DNA from: Thermoprotei archaeon
GTDB taxonomy: Archaea > Thermoproteota > Thermoprotei > QMSL01 > B3-G16
Assembly: GCA_021158375.1 (NCBI GenBank)
Contig: JAGGUS010000190.1
Coordinates: 1-6,082 of the forward strand
DNA length: 6,082 nt
Direction: 5' to 3'
Below, piece after piece: positions 5,859-6,082 of this stretch. Below the pieces are notes generated by a model that saw only the letters and a list, made by a program, of their open reading frames with translations, was not told the origin of the DNA and did no database searches. Position 1 is the stretch's first letter, and each line of letters begins with the position of its first letter. A program made the position numbers and the translations under genes.

Positions 5859-6082
5859 GTGGCAGGATCTATTGATACATTTCTACAACCTCCCGGATCA
5901 GCTGTTAGCATAGTATTACTTTGTCTGATTATAGAGCTTATCAGCATATTGATATACAGGAAGTTATTTGACTATGAAAAATTAAGTAGGTATCAAAGGG
6001 AAGTAATGAAGTGGCAGAGAGAATACCTTAAGGCATTAAAACAGGGCAACAAGAAGACTTTAGATAGGCTTGAAAAGAAAAG
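5859..6082 (+). CDS. DUF106/EMC3-family membrane protein (YidC/Oxa1 superfamily), N-terminal part
   Basis: Seventy-four codons are visible before the window ends. The protein has a hydrophobic segment at about 15-33 (AVSIVLLCLIIELISILIY), then a charged helical region with YEKLSRYQREVMKWQREYLK (39-58) and ALKQGNKKTLDRLEKK. A first membrane helix followed by a cytosolic basic helical stretch with K-x-G-[ND]-K-K is the layout of archaeal DUF106 proteins, relatives of EMC3/TMCO1 and the YidC/Oxa1 insertases that place proteins in membranes. I chose GTG at 5859-5861, with GGGGAAGG just upstream. An in-frame TTG at 5847 is the alternative, and TAA at 5829-5831 bounds the frame. The gene is divergent from EF-1A. 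The family call rests on this N-terminal pattern only. Confidence 0.75.
   Translation, partial: MAGSIDTFLQPPGSAVSIVLLCLIIELISILIYRKLFDYEKLSRYQREVMKWQREYLKALKQGNKKTLDRLEKK

Overview
The window looks like chromosomal DNA of a hyperthermophilic crenarchaeote (Thermoproteota). The supports are archaeal-type EF-1A and uS10 proteins, a tungsten-type aldehyde:ferredoxin oxidoreductase, an archaeal GH12 endoglucanase, an archaeal EMC3/DUF106 membrane protein, archaeal TATA boxes with strong Shine-Dalgarno sites, and a bulge-helix-bulge (BHB) intron inside a protein gene. I did not try to fix the genus.

Left part (1-2761), metabolism. A minus-strand pair encodes a class II (fuculose-phosphate-type) aldolase followed 11 bases later by a tungsten aldehyde:ferredoxin oxidoreductase, whose last few dozen residues lie beyond base 1. 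Divergent from the pair is a small MoaD/ThiS-like ubiquitin-fold gene ending in Gly-Gly. Its two halves are in different reading frames, so it is frameshifted, decayed or possibly spliced. A plausible joint role is release of an aldehyde by the aldolase and its oxidation to an acid with ferredoxin reduction, with a MoaD-like protein as sulfur donor for the pterin cofactor. This role is inferred from neighbourhood.

Middle part (2809-4024). A membrane-anchored or secreted GH12 endo-beta-glucanase lies on the minus strand, convergent with the MoaD-like gene. It is followed upstream by a 241-base AT-rich intergenic stretch without a recognisable gene.

Right part (4025-6082), information processing. 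Minus-strand EF-1A (tuf) and uS10 (rps10) lie in the usual archaeal order, each with its own promoter-like TATA and Shine-Dalgarno site. A divergent plus-strand gene for a DUF106/EMC3 (YidC/Oxa1-superfamily) membrane protein runs off the right edge.

The main discovery is in EF-1A. The conserved N-terminus and the P-loop are in different frames, separated by a 25-nt insert. The insert folds, with its flanks, into a helix with two 3-nt bulges separated by exactly 4 bp, which is the archaeal splicing-endonuclease substrate. Cutting at the canonical positions restores a standard 433-residue EF-1A. Without splicing, translation stops after 16 codons, and starting at the next Met would lose the GTP-binding P-loop.
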